This document shows, piece after piece, positions 61,275-64,000 of a stretch of DNA of 64,000 nucleotides. This stretch comes from Rhodoferax sp. BLA1 (GTDB lineage: Bacteria > Pseudomonadota > Gammaproteobacteria > Burkholderiales > Burkholderiaceae_C): the NCBI RefSeq assembly GCF_013416775.1, contig NZ_SZVI01000010.1, positions 248,001 through 312,000 of the forward strand, written 5' to 3'. A model generated the notes under the pieces. The model saw only the letters and a program-made list of their open reading frames with translations. It ran no database searches and had not been told where the DNA came from. Within the stretch, counting starts at the first letter, position 1; each line of letters opens with the position of its first letter. The translations under genes were made by a program, and so were the position numbers.

Positions 61275-61742
61275 ATGAAAGCTTTTCAAGAGTATTACCC
61301 TGATAACCTGTCGCATTGTTATGGCTGTGGTGCCAACAACGAGCACGGCCACCGCATCAAGACCTATTGGGATGGGGACGAGACGGTGACCCGTTTCACC
61401 CCCGAGCCTTACCACACCGCTGTGCCCGGCTACACCTACGGCGGTTTGCTGGCCTCGCTGATCGACTGCCACGGCACCGGCACTGCTGCAGCGGCGATGT
61501 ATCGGCAAGAGGGGCGGGCGATGGACAGTTTGCCCGCGTTCCGGTTTGTCACCGGCTCATTGCATGTGGACTACCTCAAGCCCACACCGATCAACGTCAC
61601 GCTGGAGATTCGTGGCCGCATCAAGGAGATCAAGGGCCGCAAGGTGGTGGTGGAGGCGACGGTCTACGCCGATGGTGTAGCCACCGCACGGGGTGACGTG
61701 GTGGCGATCCAGATGCCGGACAACTTCGGCGCAGCGGCTTGA
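61275..61742 (+). CDS. PaaI-type hotdog-fold thioesterase
   Basis: 155 aa. Family landmarks are CYGCGANNEHGHRIKTYWDG (the Cys pair and Asn/His region), YGGLLASLIDCHGTGTAAAA for the catalytic helix and SLHVDYLKPTPIN. AGGATG precedes ATG 61275; a longer in-frame opening at 61212 has no support. The acyl-CoA substrate is unknown. Possibly transcribed from its own promoter after fbpC. Confidence 0.88.
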   Translation: MKAFQEYYPDNLSHCYGCGANNEHGHRIKTYWDGDETVTRFTPEPYHTAVPGYTYGGLLASLIDCHGTGTAAAAMYRQEGRAMDSLPAFRFVTGSLHVDYLKPTPINVTLEIRGRIKEIKGRKVVVEATVYADGVATARGDVVAIQMPDNFGAAA

Positions 61743-61752
61743 CACACAGCAC

Positions 61753-62721
61753 TCACTGGTTCGGGGCCAAAGCCCCACGCGCAGTGGCATACAGGTTGGC
61801 CTGCGCTACAAAGTGGCGCAGCGCCGGCGTGTTGCTTTTGTCCCGGTGGACCACCAGGTAACATTGGCGACGCATGCTTGGCAAGGGGCTGGCGACCACC
61901 TGCAGCCGCCCGGTCGCGATGAAGTCTGCCACCACCCAGTGTGACAGGCAGGCCACGCCCAGGCCCTCGGCAGCAGCCAGCTTGATGGCTTCTGAGCTGC
62001 CCAGCACCATGCTGCGCTGGTAAGCATGCAGGTAGGGCAACAGCAGCTGGTCGGTGCTCTCGCGGGTGCCTGAGCCCTGTTCACGCAGTAACCAGACCCG
62101 CTCGCGCAAGGCGTCGAGCGACACGGTGGACACCTTGGCTGTTTGGGCATTTGCTTCTTGCGGGTCAATCTCGCGCGGGGTGTCCGGGGCGCTCACCAAC
62201 AGCAGTTCATCCTGCAGCCAGGGGGTCATGCTCAATGTGGGTTGGTGTGCGGGTCCTTCGATCAGACCCACATCCAGCTCAAAGGCCGCGACCGCCTCAC
62301 ACACCACCTCGGTGTTGCCAATCAGCACATGCGACTGCCAGGCGCTGCTTGGCGCGGCTGACGGTTGCAGAAACTGGCGCAGCAAGCTCGGCAGCACATA
62401 GTTGCCAATGGTGGTGCTGGCGCCAATACGCAGGGTGTGTGCCTGGGCCAGGCCGTCCTGGGCGCTTTGCTCGATGGTGATGGCTGCATCCAGCAGGGCT
62501 TGTGCACGCGGCAGCAGGTCGCGGCCATTGTTGTTGAGCAGCAGGCGCTTGCCACTGCGGTCGAACAGGCTTTGAGACAGCAGGCGCTCCAGTTCGTTGA
62601 TGGCCGAGCTGGTGGCTGACTGCGACAGTGCCAGTTGTGTGCTGGCCGCCGTGGTGCTGCCACAGCCCGCCACCGCAGCAAAAATCTGCAATTGGCGCAG
62701 GGTCAGATGCAAAACAGGCAT
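61753..62721 (-). CDS. LysR-family regulator, probably controls the adjacent YeiH gene
   Basis: 322 aa. Winged helix TLRQLQIFAAVAGCGSTTAASTQLALSQSATSSAINELE, then an effector domain of the CysB/YeiE-like type (LRIGASTTIGNYVLPSLLRQF). ATG 62721 starts the canonical N-terminus; the frame extends upstream to 62811 without family similarity. The gene is divergent from yeiH across 113 bases. YeiE-like regulators respond to sulfite, so a sulfite link is a reasonable inference. Confidence 0.92.
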   Translation of the reverse strand: MPVLHLTLRQLQIFAAVAGCGSTTAASTQLALSQSATSSAINELERLLSQSLFDRSGKRLLLNNNGRDLLPRAQALLDAAITIEQSAQDGLAQAHTLRIGASTTIGNYVLPSLLRQFLQPSAAPSSAWQSHVLIGNTEVVCEAVAAFELDVGLIEGPAHQPTLSMTPWLQDELLLVSAPDTPREIDPQEANAQTAKVSTVSLDALRERVWLLREQGSGTRESTDQLLLPYLHAYQRSMVLGSSEAIKLAAAEGLGVACLSHWVVADFIATGRLQVVASPLPSMRRQCYLVVHRDKSNTPALRHFVAQANLYATARGALAPNQ

Positions 62722-62834
62722 GGTGCGGGGGGTATAGCGATTGGATGGGTAATTATTAGCTGAATAAGCTGTTTTACAAATAAGTAGCAGCAACCTACAG
62801 TCGCTGAACACTTGTTTTCCCGTTCAGCAACACC

Positions 62835-63950
62835 ATGACCCGCAGCGACTTGGCACAGCTTGCCTACCCCCAGATAGCCATGACACATACACGCGCAGTT
62901 CTGCAGCGTTATGCACCGGGTGTGTTGCTCAGTGGCGTTTTGGCCAGTGTGGCGATGGCACTGGGTCAGCTGGACTGGCTGCGCAAGCATGGTCTGAGTG
63001 CCCTCAGTCTGGCGATCTTGCTGGGGATCTTGCTCGGCAACACCGTGTATGGGCGCCTGGCTGCACCCTGTGCGCCCGGTGTGACGTTGGCCAAACAGCG
63101 GCTGCTGCGCCTGGGCATTGTCCTGTACGGACTGCGCCTGACGTTGCACGACATCGGCCAGGTGGGCCTGGCCGGTGTGCTGATCGATGCGCTGGTGCTG
63201 GGCTCGACCTTCACGCTGGCTTACCTGCTGGGCACACGCTGGCTCAAGCTGGAGCCCAAAGCGGCCATCTTGATCGGTGCTGGCAGTTCGATTTGTGGTG
63301 CGGCAGCGGTTATGGCGACCGAGCCGGTGCTGCGCGCCCGCGCCGAACATGTCACCGTGGCGGTTGCCACGGTGGTGGTGTTTGGCACGCTGGCTATGTG
63401 GCTGTACCCGTGGCTGTTTGTGCTGAACCAGCACTGGCCGGTGGTTGGCGGAGGTGTCCATGGTTTTGGCATGTACGTCGGTTCGACCATTCACGAAGTG
63501 GCCCAGGTGGTGGCCGCCGCCCACTCGGTGGACAGCGCAGCAGCCGACACGGCCGTCATCACCAAAATGGTGAGGGTGATGATGCTGGCCCCGTTTCTGA
63601 TGGGGTTGTCAGCCTGGCTGGCGTGTCATCAGCGCCCTGCACAGTGGCCCGTCCCACATCGTGGAGCGAGGAGCAGGTGGTCAAACATCCGCATGCCGTG
63701 GTTTGCCTTCGCCTTCATCGCCATGGTGGCCTTCAACTCCCTGCAGTGGCTGCCGCACCCGGTGGTGGTGTGGGTCATCGATGTCGACACGGTTTTGCTG
63801 GCCATGGCGATGGCCGCCCTGGGTTTGACCACCCACCTGTCGGCTGTTCGCCATGCGGGCGTCAAACCTTTGCTGCTGGCGGGTGTGCTGTTTGTCTGGC
63901 TGGTTGTAGGCGGTGCGTTGATCCATCGCGCGGTGTTGTCACTGCTGTAG
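62835..63950 (+). CDS. yeiH: YeiH-family putative sulfate/sulfite exporter
   Basis: 371 aa with about ten membrane spans. UPF0324 signatures: LAILLGILLGNTVYG, KQRLLRLGIVLYGLRLTLHDI, GAGSSICGAAAV and GSTIHEVAQVVAA with ITKMVRVMMLAP. The start is ATG 62835, or possibly ATG 62880, which would remove a hydrophilic 15-residue lead. Divergent from the LysR gene that probably regulates it. Confidence 0.92.
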   Translation: MTRSDLAQLAYPQIAMTHTRAVLQRYAPGVLLSGVLASVAMALGQLDWLRKHGLSALSLAILLGILLGNTVYGRLAAPCAPGVTLAKQRLLRLGIVLYGLRLTLHDIGQVGLAGVLIDALVLGSTFTLAYLLGTRWLKLEPKAAILIGAGSSICGAAAVMATEPVLRARAEHVTVAVATVVVFGTLAMWLYPWLFVLNQHWPVVGGGVHGFGMYVGSTIHEVAQVVAAAHSVDSAAADTAVITKMVRVMMLAPFLMGLSAWLACHQRPAQWPVPHRGARSRWSNIRMPWFAFAFIAMVAFNSLQWLPHPVVVWVIDVDTVLLAMAMAALGLTTHLSAVRHAGVKPLLLAGVLFVWLVVGGALIHRAVLSLL

Positions 63951-64000
63951 TGCTTGATCTCGTTGCTGCTCAAGGCCTTCGCGGGTGGGGGGGAGAGTCC

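Noticed and set aside
1-64000. CRISPR arrays, rRNA, tRNA and complete insertion sequences
   Set aside because: I looked for regularly spaced direct repeats, cloverleaf-like GGTTCGA stretches and transposase motifs and saw none. A tRNAscan-SE and ISfinder run would settle it.

Overview
The window is a GC-rich chromosomal segment that looks like a betaproteobacterium of the order Burkholderiales, probably Comamonadaceae (Rhodoferax or a close relative). The grounds are the Omp32-type porin, the hemP gene behind tonB-exbB-exbD, the paired benzoid/phenylpropanoid and branched-chain-type ABC genes, and a dispersed short hairpin repeat of a kind I associate with that family. The genus is inference. 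I see no rRNA, tRNA, CRISPR array, prophage or complete insertion sequence.

Region 1 (1-6.6 kb): late cobalamin genes cobT, cobS and cobC (nucleotide-loop assembly) with a pair of palindromic repeat units between cobT and cobS. Next come an operon on the minus strand in which two paralogous HDOD proteins flank endonuclease III (nth), and a PLP aminotransferase.

Region 2 (6.6-19.6 kb): an aromatic (hydroxycinnamate) catabolic island. It encodes an amidohydrolase, a crotonase, feruloyl-CoA synthase and an SDR, matching the CoA-dependent, non-beta-lyase p-hydroxycinnamate route (cou-type). With them are a complete Liv-type ABC importer (its LivM and LivG parts fused), a porin, an acyl-CoA dehydrogenase and a MarR regulator.

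Region 3 (19.6-31 kb): mixed genes. These are a PAS-GGDEF protein; an asparagine-synthase-like amidotransferase overlapping an ATP-grasp-like gene (a possible peptide-amide or osmolyte system); a low-molecular-weight phosphatase; an extradiol dioxygenase, esterase and LysR group; a DUF3422 protein; and a ZIP metal transporter.

Region 4 (31-61 kb): a large iron island. It contains dps; feoA2-feoA-feoB-feoC with FNR-like and Fur-like sites; a di-heme oxidoreductase/imelysin/DUF1513 operon; and a heme-type operon made of a FRAP/NPNL TonB receptor, an exported membrane-tethered CobN-like protein, a ChaN heme-binding lipoprotein, an ExbB-like protein and a DUF2149 protein. Also present are a cytochrome c, a second imelysin, a Fiu-like siderophore receptor with PiuC and an FMN alpha-hydroxy-acid oxidase, a 24-residue membrane peptide ORF leading into tonB-exbB-exbD-hemP, a DUF2325 coiled-coil protein, and fbpABC. 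Seven Fur-like palindromes sit at the promoters of these units, so the island probably acts as one iron-starvation regulon. It would bring in ferrous iron, ferric siderophores, periplasmic ferric iron and heme.

The window ends with a thioesterase and a LysR/YeiH pair. The most interesting candidates are the CobN-like/ChaN/ExbB-like/DUF2149 operon and the ATP-grasp plus amidotransferase pair.
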